Position numbers and translations under genes: made by a program. 64,000 nt of DNA, taken from NCBI GenBank assembly GCA_031270065.1, contig JAISYF010000082.1, positions 1-64,000 on the forward strand, in the 5' to 3' direction. Below the pieces are notes generated by a model. The model saw only the letters and a program-made list of their open reading frames with translations, was not told the DNA's origin and made no database searches. The DNA is from Prevotellaceae bacterium (GTDB lineage Bacteria; Bacteroidota; Bacteroidia; Bacteroidales; Paludibacteraceae). Below are positions 14,771-22,602 of this stretch, one piece after another; the first letter of the stretch is position 1; every line of letters starts with the position of its first letter.

Positions 14771-16486
14771 TCAAAAACTCACATTATAATTCACTTGCAC
14801 GCCTTTATAGGCAGGCACCCAACGGCAAACGCCGCCCGAACAGTTGTAGCCTGCGCGGGTTCTGCCGTAAGCCAAACCGATGCGGTGCGCGCCAATAGTG
14901 TAGGTCAAGCCGCCGTTGTAGTAGTGATTGCCGTTGCCGCCAACGTTAATCAAATCGGAGGCGTAAATCATTAACGAGCGGAAAAGTGAAATTTCGGCAA
15001 GCGCAAACAGCCAATCGCCGCGCTCATCTTTGGCATCGTAATCGCTAAATTTCAACATATCCTGCGCAAAAAGATACTGAACCTCACCCCTAAACGCAAA
15101 TTTGCTGTGCGGTTGATACTTCAAATCCACAATCGCGATGTGCGATTTTTTTAAATGTCCCTCTTTTTCAATAATTTTTTGATTGTAAATTTGGAACATA
15201 TATGTTGCCGAAAGCGAAAACGTTTTTGAGATTTTTTTAGAAAATTCAAGATTAACATCAGTGTAATAAGTTGAATCAAATCCGAAAAAATTTGTGTTGT
15301 AACCCTCTGTACCCCAATTATTTACGCCTGCGGTATATTTTTTGCCACTTTTGTCAGTTTTTTTCAGTCCGCAAATATAGGAGGCGTTGAGTTTGAAAGT
15401 TGTGCCATATTTTCCGCCCATTTTAGTGCCTTTTTTAAAGGTGTAGCCGAAACTCCCCTGAAACGCCCATTCGCCTGTCGGTTGCGTGGCGTAGGGATAG
15501 AGCGCAGCCAAAGCGTAAGTGTGCGTCTGCGAAAAAGCAGGCAGGTGATTTATAAAAGCGGCTGTCCCACGCTGCGAACGGACGGAGCGAAACGACATAT
15601 TATCGCTGCGTTTTACCTGCAAAAGCGCGCTCAAACCTTTCTGTGAATAAGTACCCGAAAGCATCAGCGCAGAGCCTTTTTTGTAAATATAGTCGTTGTC
15701 TGCGCTTGGGTCGTTTGCTTTGAGCGCGTATTCGGCAAGCGCGCTCCAATTTCCTTTTTGCAACTGCAAACGAAAATCGCAGGCAGCAACATTTTTTGGC
15801 AAATTCAGTTTTTCATTCAAATTTGGCAAAATATCCTCGTCAGGCTGAAAACGGCTTACAAAAGATGCGCCAAGCAAAATATTCCAGTTTTTTTCGTTCA
15901 ATTTTTTAAACCATTCATTAATATTTAATTCCAAATCACCGCCCCAAACTGCACCCTGCGAAAAATCAAAACCCCAATAATTATTTTTATTGTAGTTAAA
16001 ATAAATTCTCTGGAAACCGCCTAACGCCTTAATTCTCACGCCTTTATACGGCATTGCGATAAATCTTGCGCCGCGCAGCGAATTGTCGATGCCGAGCGTT
16101 CTTTCCTCGTAGGTTCTGAAAATAAAACCGCTGCCGAACTGTTCGTAAAAATTGCCCAAAGTGAGCGAATAATTTTTGTATTTGCCTGTAACATAGAGGT
16201 TTGGCAAGCCTGCGCCCGCAAATTCAGGCTCAAAACCGACAAGCGGCTTTGTCAGCAACTCCAACCGCGCCCCCGCATCAACAAATTTACTGTTCAAATT
16301 TAGATTTAAATAGTTGTTCGACAGGAAGTTATCGGTAACTTCCTCTGTATCAATCTGCTCGTCTTTCTGTGGAAAAAGAATGTCTGTCTGAAAACTGCCC
16401 GAAAAATTGATTTTTTCCTGCGAAACAGCAGTGAAAGACAGACAAAAAACGATAATTAATGCTGTAAAAAAAATTTTGTTAGTCAT
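14771..16486 (-). CDS. DUF6029-type outer-membrane beta-barrel protein
   Basis: 571 residues from the ATG at 16486 (the ORF track begins two codons earlier at a TTG). A signal peptide (KIFFTALIIVFCLSFTAVSQ) precedes a long region of alternating beta-strands with many aromatic and Gly residues, ending in Phe (VQVNYNVSF), as outer-membrane barrels do. Overall pattern fits DUF6029 of Bacteroidota. Function unknown. Downstream of and co-oriented with a TlpA-like thioredoxin (106 bases apart), a pairing I recall from Bacteroidales, where an Omp28-like lipoprotein is also nearby; here that lipoprotein is at 41985 instead. Confidence 0.8.
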   Translation of the reverse strand: MTNKIFFTALIIVFCLSFTAVSQEKINFSGSFQTDILFPQKDEQIDTEEVTDNFLSNNYLNLNLNSKFVDAGARLELLTKPLVGFEPEFAGAGLPNLYVTGKYKNYSLTLGNFYEQFGSGFIFRTYEERTLGIDNSLRGARFIAMPYKGVRIKALGGFQRIYFNYNKNNYWGFDFSQGAVWGGDLELNINEWFKKLNEKNWNILLGASFVSRFQPDEDILPNLNEKLNLPKNVAACDFRLQLQKGNWSALAEYALKANDPSADNDYIYKKGSALMLSGTYSQKGLSALLQVKRSDNMSFRSVRSQRGTAAFINHLPAFSQTHTYALAALYPYATQPTGEWAFQGSFGYTFKKGTKMGGKYGTTFKLNASYICGLKKTDKSGKKYTAGVNNWGTEGYNTNFFGFDSTYYTDVNLEFSKKISKTFSLSATYMFQIYNQKIIEKEGHLKKSHIAIVDLKYQPHSKFAFRGEVQYLFAQDMLKFSDYDAKDERGDWLFALAEISLFRSLMIYASDLINVGGNGNHYYNGGLTYTIGAHRIGLAYGRTRAGYNCSGGVCRWVPAYKGVQVNYNVSF

Positions 16487-16592
16487 AATCAAACTTTTAT
16501 CTTTTAGTTTTTATCCATAAACTTCACATACGGTTATTAATATATTGTCCTACGGACAAAAATATTGAATTCTTAACTTTTAATTTTAACTT

Positions 16593-17081
16593 TTAATTTT
16601 TAACTATTTCCCTTACTTTTTCAATCCAATTTTCTGCTGAGCCTTCTACAAAGCCTTTGCGCGAGAAAACTTGATTGCCGTTGCCATCGTATATAAAGAC
16701 GGCGGGAACGTACTTATTGACGTTCATTGCGCGGTCGAAATCACCGTTGGGGTCAAGCAAAATCTCGTATTCCCAACCTTTTTGATTGATGTAAGGCTTA
16801 ACTTTTTGCGAGTTTTGAGCCTCGTCAATAGAAACAGCAAATATTTTTACGCCTGTTTCCTTTTGCCACTCCTCATAAAGTTCAGAAACTTCCTCAAGTT
16901 CGCGCAAACAAGGCTTGCACCAAAGAGCAAAGAAACTGATAATAAACGGTTTATCACCATTTCTAAGGGTGTCGGTATTAATGGTTTTTCCGTCAATAGT
17001 TTTTAGCGTAACAGAGGGCAGTTGCGCAAATATATTCGCAGCAAAGAGCACAAAAAATGATAAAATGAGTATGTTTTTCAT
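16593..17081 (-). CDS. TlpA-like thioredoxin-fold protein
   Basis: 162 residues from the ATG at 17081. The ORF track start at 17249 is rejected because a TACCTTTG promoter lies at 17186-17193, inside that extension, and because the internal start gives a clean signal peptide (MKNILILSFFVLFAANIFAQ). The thioredoxin fold has the redox motif FFALWCKPCLRELEEV, then VKIFAVSIDEAQN and the cis-Pro region KYVPAVFIYDGNG. Periplasmic thiol-disulfide reductase of the TlpA/ResA group. Partner probably includes the downstream DUF6029 barrel. Confidence 0.88.
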   Translation of the reverse strand: MKNILILSFFVLFAANIFAQLPSVTLKTIDGKTINTDTLRNGDKPFIISFFALWCKPCLRELEEVSELYEEWQKETGVKIFAVSIDEAQNSQKVKPYINQKGWEYEILLDPNGDFDRAMNVNKYVPAVFIYDGNGNQVFSRKGFVEGSAENWIEKVREIVKN

Positions 17082-17185
17082 AAATTTTTTAGAACAAAGA
17101 CAATATAACAAAGAATAAAGACAACTTGCGCCTCTCTTTGTTCTTTGTTTTTTTAGCGCAGCAGTCTTTTTTTTCAAAGAAACCG

Positions 17186-17193
17186 CAAAGGTA
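17186..17193 (-). promoter_or_regulatory. TlpA-like gene promoter -7 box
   Basis: TACCTTTG on the minus strand, about 105 bases before the preferred ATG. Confidence 0.55.
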
Positions 17194-17269
17194 CAATTTT
17201 TTTTTAAAATAAAATGTTTTTTTGCCACTGACACACTGAATATTTTCATTTGTTTATCTGTGGCGAAAA

Positions 17270-17353
17270 TTAAATTTCAAACCAAACTTTGCTGCCTTTT
17301 CCCTCTTGGCTTTCGATATAAAGTTCGCTATTGTGGCGGGCTAAAATGACAAT
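17270..17353 (-). pseudogene. Remnant of a sensor histidine kinase C-terminus
   Basis: Reads IVILARHNSELYIESQEG and then GKGSKVWFEI followed by a stop. This matches the last part (G2 box and final strands) of an HATPase_c domain, including the ESxxGKGS signature. Nothing upstream continues in frame: the next 100 bases lead into the fmt promoter region on the other strand. The rest of the kinase has been deleted. Confidence 0.6.
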
Positions 17354-17414
17354 CCGTCTGTGTCGGCGGTGTCAGTGAGCGATAAATATTTCCCCTATAA
17401 ATTTTTCAAAAAAT

Positions 17415-17457
17415 TTTTATGCGTTTGTGTGTAATTGAGAATTTTATGTTACCTTTG
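17415..17457 (+). promoter_or_regulatory. Repeated promoter module, copy 2 (fmt)
   Basis: Reads GCGTTTGTGTGTAATTGAGA then ATTTTATGT and the -7 box TACCTTTG (17450-17457). It is preceded by TTTCCCCTATAAATTT (17388-17404), part of the 40-bp block also found at 49805 and 59140, but has no palindromic repeat between them. Confidence 0.7.
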
Positions 17458-17514
17458 TAGCGCAAACCGCAAGGGCGGGATTTGAAACCTGCACCTGCAA
17501 AACACGAAAGAAAT

Positions 17515-18444
17515 ATGCGCATAATTTATATGGGAACGCCCGATTTTTCAGTGCAACCGCTTGAAACTCTGCTTGATAACGGTTGCGAAATTGTTGCGGT
17601 GGTAACGATGCCCGACAAACCTGCGGGGCGTGGACACAAAATTCAATTTTCGCCTGTAAAACAGTTTGCGTTGAAAAAAAACTTGAAAATCCTTCAACCC
17701 GAAAAGTTGAAAGACGAGTTTTTTTTGGCGGAACTTCTGGCGTTAAACGCAGATTTGCAAGTAGTTGTGGCATTTCGTATGCTGCCCGAAGTGGTTTGGA
17801 ATATGCCGCCGCTCGGCACTATCAACCTGCACGCTTCATTGTTGCCTCAATATCGCGGGGCTGCACCGATAAATTGGGCGGTTATAAACGGCGAAAAACA
17901 AACAGGCGTAACGACTTTTCTTTTGCGGCACGAAATTGACACCGGCAACATTCTTTTTCAGCAAAGTATTGATATTCAGCCGACTGACAACGCAGGCACA
18001 ATACACGACAAACTTATGCAAATCGGCTCTGAATTGGTTTTAAAAACGGTGAAAGCGATTGAAAAGGGCGAAATTCAGCCAATTCCGCAGCAAATTTTGG
18101 AAACACAAAAACCTGCGCCGAAAATTTTTAAAGACGACTGCCGTTTGGATTTTTCAAAATCGGCGGCGGAGTTGCACAATTTTGTACGCGGTTTGTCGCC
18201 GTACCCTGCTGCATTTTTTGAGTTTTTGAAAAATGGCGAGCCAACTACTATTAAAGTTTTTGAAACTTTGCCCGAAATTTACGAGCATAATTTTGAACTA
18301 GGCAAAATTCTCACAGACGGAAAAAAAGAACTGAAAATAACCGTTTCCGATGGCTTTCTACACATAAAAACTCTGCAAATATCAGGCAAAAAACAGATGT
18401 CGGCAGAGGATTTTTTGAGAGGAAATTCTTTGGAACATAGATGA
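17515..18444 (+). CDS. fmt: Methionyl-tRNA formyltransferase
   Basis: Formylates Met-tRNA(fMet) for translation initiation, cytoplasmic. 309 residues from MRIIYMGTPDFSVQPLETLL; the 11 extra codons in the ORF track precede this conserved start. Formyl-THF-binding core with NLHASLLPQYRGAAPINWAV (catalytic Asn/His region) and TGVTTFLLRHEIDTGNILFQ (catalytic Asp), then the C-terminal tRNA-binding domain with CRLDFSKSAAELHNFVRGL and SPYPAAFF. Normal length. Driven by promoter module 2. Confidence 0.96.
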   Translation: MRIIYMGTPDFSVQPLETLLDNGCEIVAVVTMPDKPAGRGHKIQFSPVKQFALKKNLKILQPEKLKDEFFLAELLALNADLQVVVAFRMLPEVVWNMPPLGTINLHASLLPQYRGAAPINWAVINGEKQTGVTTFLLRHEIDTGNILFQQSIDIQPTDNAGTIHDKLMQIGSELVLKTVKAIEKGEIQPIPQQILETQKPAPKIFKDDCRLDFSKSAAELHNFVRGLSPYPAAFFEFLKNGEPTTIKVFETLPEIYEHNFELGKILTDGKKELKITVSDGFLHIKTLQISGKKQMSAEDFLRGNSLEHR

Positions 18445-18508
18445 CGCAGATTTTCATAGATAAAATAAATTTGAAATATGGGGTAATGCAACATTTCAAA
18501 CCATCACT

Positions 18509-18604
18509 TTTTTTCAAATATTCAAATCATCAAATCTTCAAATTATCAAATTTTCAAATTGTATTTTTGCATTTTCAAATTTTCAAATCTTCAAATCATC
18601 AAAT
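18509..18604. repeat. Palindrome-family repeat, partial copy R9
   Basis: CAAATATTCAAATCATCAAA followed by further TTCAAAT words, single orientation only, between fmt and maeB. It runs up to 14 bases before the maeB start. Confidence 0.6.
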
Positions 18605-18617
18605 TTAAAAAAAACTT

Positions 18618-20891
18618 ATGCCAAAATTCACACGTGAAGATGCCCTGAACTATCACGCAATGGGCAAACCGGGAAAAATTGAAGTAGTGCCGACAAAGCC
18701 GTACAGCACGCAACTTGACCTTTCGCTTGCATATTCGCCCGGCGTGGCTGAGCCTTGCCTCGAAATTGAAAAAGACGCGCACAAAGCCTACGACTACACC
18801 TCGAAAGGCAATCTTGTGGCGGTAATTTCCAACGGCACCGCCGTACTCGGACTTGGCAACATCGGCGCAATGGCGGGAAAGCCCGTTATGGAAGGTAAAG
18901 GACTTTTGTTCAAAATTTTCGCAGGAATTGACGTTTTTGATATTGAAATCAACGAAAAAAATCCACAGAAATTTATCGAAACCGTTAAAGCAATTTCGCC
19001 AACTTTCGGCGGAATAAATTTAGAAGACATCAAAGCACCCGAATGTTTTGAGATTGAGGAAACTCTCAAACGCGAACTTGATATTCCGCTAATGCACGAT
19101 GACCAGCACGGTACAGCGATTATTTCGGCAGCAGGCTTGCTCAACGCGCTCGAAATTATCGGTAAAAAAATAGAAAACGTGCGCATTGTGGTAAATGGTG
19201 CAGGAGCGGCGGCAAATTCCTGCACATTATTATATATGGCTCTCGGTGCAAAGTTGGAAAATATTGTGATGCTCGACTCAAAGGGCGTTATTTCTAACAA
19301 AAGAACAGATTTGAACAACCGAAAAAAGCCGTTTGCCACCAGCCGCGAAATTTCTACGCTCACAGAGGCAATCAAAGATGCTGACGTGTTTGTAGGGCTG
19401 TCGGTGGCTGATGTGCTGACCAAAGATATGGTGCGGTCAATGAATGTTAATCCGATTGTGTTTGCGCTGGCAAATCCGAACCCTGAAATTTCTTACGAAA
19501 ATGCGATGTCCGCCCGCAACGACATAATTTTTGCCACAGGACGCAGCGATTACCCTAATCAAATCAACAATGTGCTGGGCTTTCCGTACATTTTTCGCGG
19601 TGCGCTGGATTGCCGAGCCGCAAAAATCAACGAGGCAATGAAACTCGCTGCTGTAAAGGCACTTGCCGAACTTGCCAAACAGCCCGTACCCGACATTGTG
19701 AATGCTGCTTACAGCATAAAAAAACTGAAATTCGGCAAAGAATATATTGTGCCTAAACCGCTTGACCCGCGTCTTTTGGGCGTAGTTTCGCCCGCTGTAG
19801 CAAAGGCTGCAATGGAGAGCGGCATTGCGCAAAAACCGATAAAGGATTGGGAAAATTACGCTCTTTCGCTGCAAAAAATTATGGGGCAGGACAATTCGCT
19901 TATGCGCCGAATTTACGATGTCGCCCGCAGCAAGCCAAAAAAGGTTGTCTTTGCAGAATCGGGGCATATCAATATGCTGCAAGCCGCTTCCCGCGCGTTT
20001 TCGGAAAGAATTTGCATGCCGATTTTGCTTGGAAATGAAGAAAAAATTGCAAATATCGCAGCCGAAAACGACATTAACTTGGACGGAATAGAAATTATTA
20101 ACCTCCGCCACGACCGCGAGGAGGCGCGTAGAGTGATGTTCGCCGAAAAACTTTCGCAAAAACTTGCCCGCAAAGGAATGAATTATAACGAGGCTTACGA
20201 TAAAATGTTCGACAGAAATTATTTTGGAATGATGCTTGTGGAATGCGGAATGGCGGACGCGCTAATTACGGGCGTTTATACAAAATATTCCGACACAATT
20301 CAGGCTGCGCAGGAGGTTATAGGAATGCGCGAAGGAGTGGAAACCATTGCCGCAATGAATATTTTAAGCACGAAAAAAGGTAATTTCTTTGTTGCCGACA
20401 CGCATTTTAATAGAAATCCCAACGAGGCGAAACTCGCTGATATTGCACGTCTTACACACGACACAATTTTGCGTTTTATTCACATTGAGCCTGTTATGGC
20501 AATGGTTGCGGCATCGAATTTTGGGCAGGAAACCGACGGCGTGCCCGCCAATGTTGCCGATGTTGTGAAAATATTGCACTGCGAAAATCCTGAAATCATA
20601 ATTGACGGCGAAATGCAGGTAAATTTTGCCTTAAACAAGCAACTTCGAGACGAAAAATACCCATTCACCCGCCTCAAAGGCAAAGAGGTGAATACGCTGA
20701 TTTTCCCAACGGTAACTTCGGCGAATATCGCCTACAAAATGCTGCTCGAAATGGGCGGCTGCGAAAGTTTTGGACCAATTCAAATGGGTTTAAACAAACC
20801 GATACACATTCTTGATGTGGAAAGTTCTGTCCGTTCAATCGTAAATATGACTGCGCTCGCGGTATATGATGCAGTGCTGTCGAACCCCTGA
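18618..20891 (+). CDS. maeB: NADP-dependent malic enzyme with phosphotransacetylase-like domain
   Basis: Oxidative decarboxylation of malate to pyruvate, cytoplasmic. 757 residues, the usual length of the MaeB hybrid. The malic enzyme part (about 1-425) shows YSPGVAEPCLEI, GNIGAMAGKPVMEGKGLLFK, LMHDDQHGTAIISAAGLLNA and the NADP-binding RIVVNGAGAAANSC. The C-terminal part (about 430-757) is the phosphotransacetylase-like domain, which in MaeB enzymes is regulatory (ADALITGVYTKYSDTIQAAQ, FPTVTSANIAYKMLLEMGG). The upstream gap holds only repeat sequence, so it may be co-transcribed with fmt. Confidence 0.97.
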   Translation: MPKFTREDALNYHAMGKPGKIEVVPTKPYSTQLDLSLAYSPGVAEPCLEIEKDAHKAYDYTSKGNLVAVISNGTAVLGLGNIGAMAGKPVMEGKGLLFKIFAGIDVFDIEINEKNPQKFIETVKAISPTFGGINLEDIKAPECFEIEETLKRELDIPLMHDDQHGTAIISAAGLLNALEIIGKKIENVRIVVNGAGAAANSCTLLYMALGAKLENIVMLDSKGVISNKRTDLNNRKKPFATSREISTLTEAIKDADVFVGLSVADVLTKDMVRSMNVNPIVFALANPNPEISYENAMSARNDIIFATGRSDYPNQINNVLGFPYIFRGALDCRAAKINEAMKLAAVKALAELAKQPVPDIVNAAYSIKKLKFGKEYIVPKPLDPRLLGVVSPAVAKAAMESGIAQKPIKDWENYALSLQKIMGQDNSLMRRIYDVARSKPKKVVFAESGHINMLQAASRAFSERICMPILLGNEEKIANIAAENDINLDGIEIINLRHDREEARRVMFAEKLSQKLARKGMNYNEAYDKMFDRNYFGMMLVECGMADALITGVYTKYSDTIQAAQEVIGMREGVETIAAMNILSTKKGNFFVADTHFNRNPNEAKLADIARLTHDTILRFIHIEPVMAMVAASNFGQETDGVPANVADVVKILHCENPEIIIDGEMQVNFALNKQLRDEKYPFTRLKGKEVNTLIFPTVTSANIAYKMLLEMGGCESFGPIQMGLNKPIHILDVESSVRSIVNMTALAVYDAVLSNP

Positions 20892-20902
20892 CCTGCGGTT
20901 GT

Positions 20903-20966
20903 CCCCTTTGTCAAAGGGAATTTTTTTTGCAAAAAAAATAAAAGGCAGTATGAATACCTTTTATTC
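20903..20966. terminator. Back-to-back terminators between maeB and lipoprotein
   Basis: A CCCTT/AAGGG stem followed by eight T terminates maeB on the plus strand. An adjacent AAAGG...CCTTT stem with a T-rich tract on the minus strand would terminate the lipoprotein gene. Confidence 0.6.
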
Positions 20967-20992
20967 AAAATAACACAACTACAAAAAATTAT

Positions 20993-21484
20993 TTATTTGC
21001 CCAATAGTCCAAAAAGTCCTGTGAGAACGTTTGCAGCATTGTTTGCTGTCGAAGTTGAAACACTCTGGTTTTGGGCTGCATTTGCAAGTCCTGCCAAGTC
21101 TAAACCTGAGGTTGTCAATGCGTTTAAAATTCCACTTAGATTGTTTGAATTAACGTTTTGTTGTGAACCTAACAATGCGCCTTTTGCAAAATCTGCATAA
21201 AACGTCTTGTTGTTGATGTTTTGCTTGATTTGCGTTGCGCTGTTTGCCAGCATATAAACGTTCAACAAGGTCATTGGGTCTTTAAAATCAACTTTTTTCG
21301 TACTTTTGTATGACGAATAAAGTGCCATCAGCGCAGTGCCGAAAGATTGACCTGTGGTGTAAGCAGGTGATACAGTTGATGCCGCAGGGCGCGATGAGTT
21401 GCTGCTTGGCGATGTTGTGCCGCACGCTGCAAAGAAAATAAATCCTGCCAAAACTACGGCTGCTAAACTAAATGTTGCTTTCAT
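20993..21484 (-). CDS. Small lipoprotein, unknown function
   Basis: 163 residues. Signal peptide with lipobox LAGFIFFAACGT (Cys about 21), then a Ser/Pro-rich linker and a helical, Asn/Ala-rich domain with LMALYSSYKSTKKVDFKDPM and LNVYMLANSATQIKQNINN. Probably anchored in the outer or inner membrane on the periplasmic side. I recall similar short lipoproteins in Bacteroidales but no function. A T-run upstream (21485-21505) is unusual for a start region. Confidence 0.75.
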   Translation of the reverse strand: MKATFSLAAVVLAGFIFFAACGTTSPSSNSSRPAASTVSPAYTTGQSFGTALMALYSSYKSTKKVDFKDPMTLLNVYMLANSATQIKQNINNKTFYADFAKGALLGSQQNVNSNNLSGILNALTTSGLDLAGLANAAQNQSVSTSTANNAANVLTGLFGLLGK

Positions 21485-21689
21485 TTTTTATATTTTTTTT
21501 TTTTTTTTGATTGCTTAATAATTTATTTTAACTAAAAAATATTAATTTTAAGATTTTTAGAGAAGTAAAATTTATAACAATATTAAGACAGCAAAAATTA
21601 TGCCAATCAATAATGGAAAAGTATTATTTTTGACTATTTTAACTGTTTTTGTAAATAAATAACCAAACTCTTAATCTCTTTTTAAATAA

Positions 21690-21970
21690 AATGGGACTTC
21701 TAAAATTTAACTTATTTGTAAATCAAAATTCAAAATTCAAAATTCAAAATTCAATTTGAAGATTTGAAGATTTGAGGATTTGAAGATTTGAAAATTTGAA
21801 AATGCAAAATGCAAAATACAAAATATAATTAACAATTAATAATTTTTTTTAAAATTGAATTTTCAAATCCTCAAATTGTATTTTCAAATTGTATTTTTGT
21901 ATTTTCAAATTTTCAAATTAAATTGAAAAAGAATCAAAAGAAAAACGGTAATTTTTAGAAGTCCCCTTAA
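21690..21970. mobile_element. MITE-like element carrying palindrome-family repeats
   Basis: GGGACTTCTAAAA at the left and TTTTTAGAAGTCCC at the right form terminal inverted repeats about 13 bp long. They enclose roughly 250 bases of AATTTGAAGATTTGA words and their complements plus an AATTCAA tandem repeat. No ORF. The left end extends to 28 bases that are also present, with one mismatch, at 114-141. No target duplication could be confirmed by eye. Confidence 0.5.
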
Positions 21971-21998
21971 TTATTATGACTAAAAATGCAGTACTCTG

Positions 21999-22484
21999 TC
22001 ATTGTGGGCTACAACCCGCAATCTCATTGTTTTTTTTGATGTCATTGAGGTTTTGCCCTGCAATTTTTTCAAGCGCGATGTTGAATTTCAGTGAAGTTTC
22101 GCCTGCGTAATATTGTTTATCGCCGTTATAGAACGATTCATCTACGAAAACGATATTGGCGGCAGTGTCTTTGTAAATTTTATTTTTGTCAATAAAATAT
22201 AATCGGTAATTGTCTGATAAATAAGGAGTTGCCTCATTATTTTCTACTTCAAAATATCCATTTCTATCTGTTTGCGCCGAGTCCGTTTTAATTTCGGAAT
22301 TATTTGCTGAAATTTCATACATAAAGACAGTGATATTTTCAAGTTTTTCACTTGATTCATAGTCGGTTACATTACCGTAAATCATATATGTAGCCTTTTG
22401 ATATTCGCTTGCCATCGGGGCTTTGCCACAACCAAAAATCACAAAATATGCCGAAATGATATAAAAAATATGCTTGATTTTCAT
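21999..22484 (-). CDS. Lipoprotein with carboxypeptidase-regulatory-like domain
   Basis: 161 residues. Lipobox IISAYFVIFGCGK (Cys 19), then a beta-sandwich-like region with YMIYGNVTDYESSEKLENIT and TDSAQTDRNGYFEVENN, which reads like a CarboxypepD_reg or transthyretin-like fold. It vaguely resembles lipoproteins found with radical-SAM genes in Bacteroides, but no such gene is nearby. Function unknown. Its promoter (TAATTTTG) overlaps the divergent promoter of the TPR gene. Confidence 0.7.
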   Translation of the reverse strand: MKIKHIFYIISAYFVIFGCGKAPMASEYQKATYMIYGNVTDYESSEKLENITVFMYEISANNSEIKTDSAQTDRNGYFEVENNEATPYLSDNYRLYFIDKNKIYKDTAANIVFVDESFYNGDKQYYAGETSLKFNIALEKIAGQNLNDIKKNNEIAGCSPQ

Positions 22485-22510
22485 AAGAATGTCTGTAAAT
22501 TTTTTCGCTG

Positions 22511-22538
22511 CAAAATTACAAAAAAATCATTACCTTTG
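22511..22538. promoter_or_regulatory. Divergent promoters, lipoprotein and TPR gene
   Basis: TAATTTTG on the minus strand (22518-22511) and TACCTTTG on the plus strand (22531-22538) lie only 12 bases apart. Confidence 0.55.
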
Positions 22539-22602
22539 CAAAACTTAAAATTTCAATATAAAAAACACAATATTTAATATAAAAGCAGCGTTAAATATAT
22601 CA

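Noticed and set aside
20993-21200. Plus-strand ORF opposite the lipoprotein
   Set aside because: Shadow frame; the minus-strand ORF has a signal peptide and lipobox.
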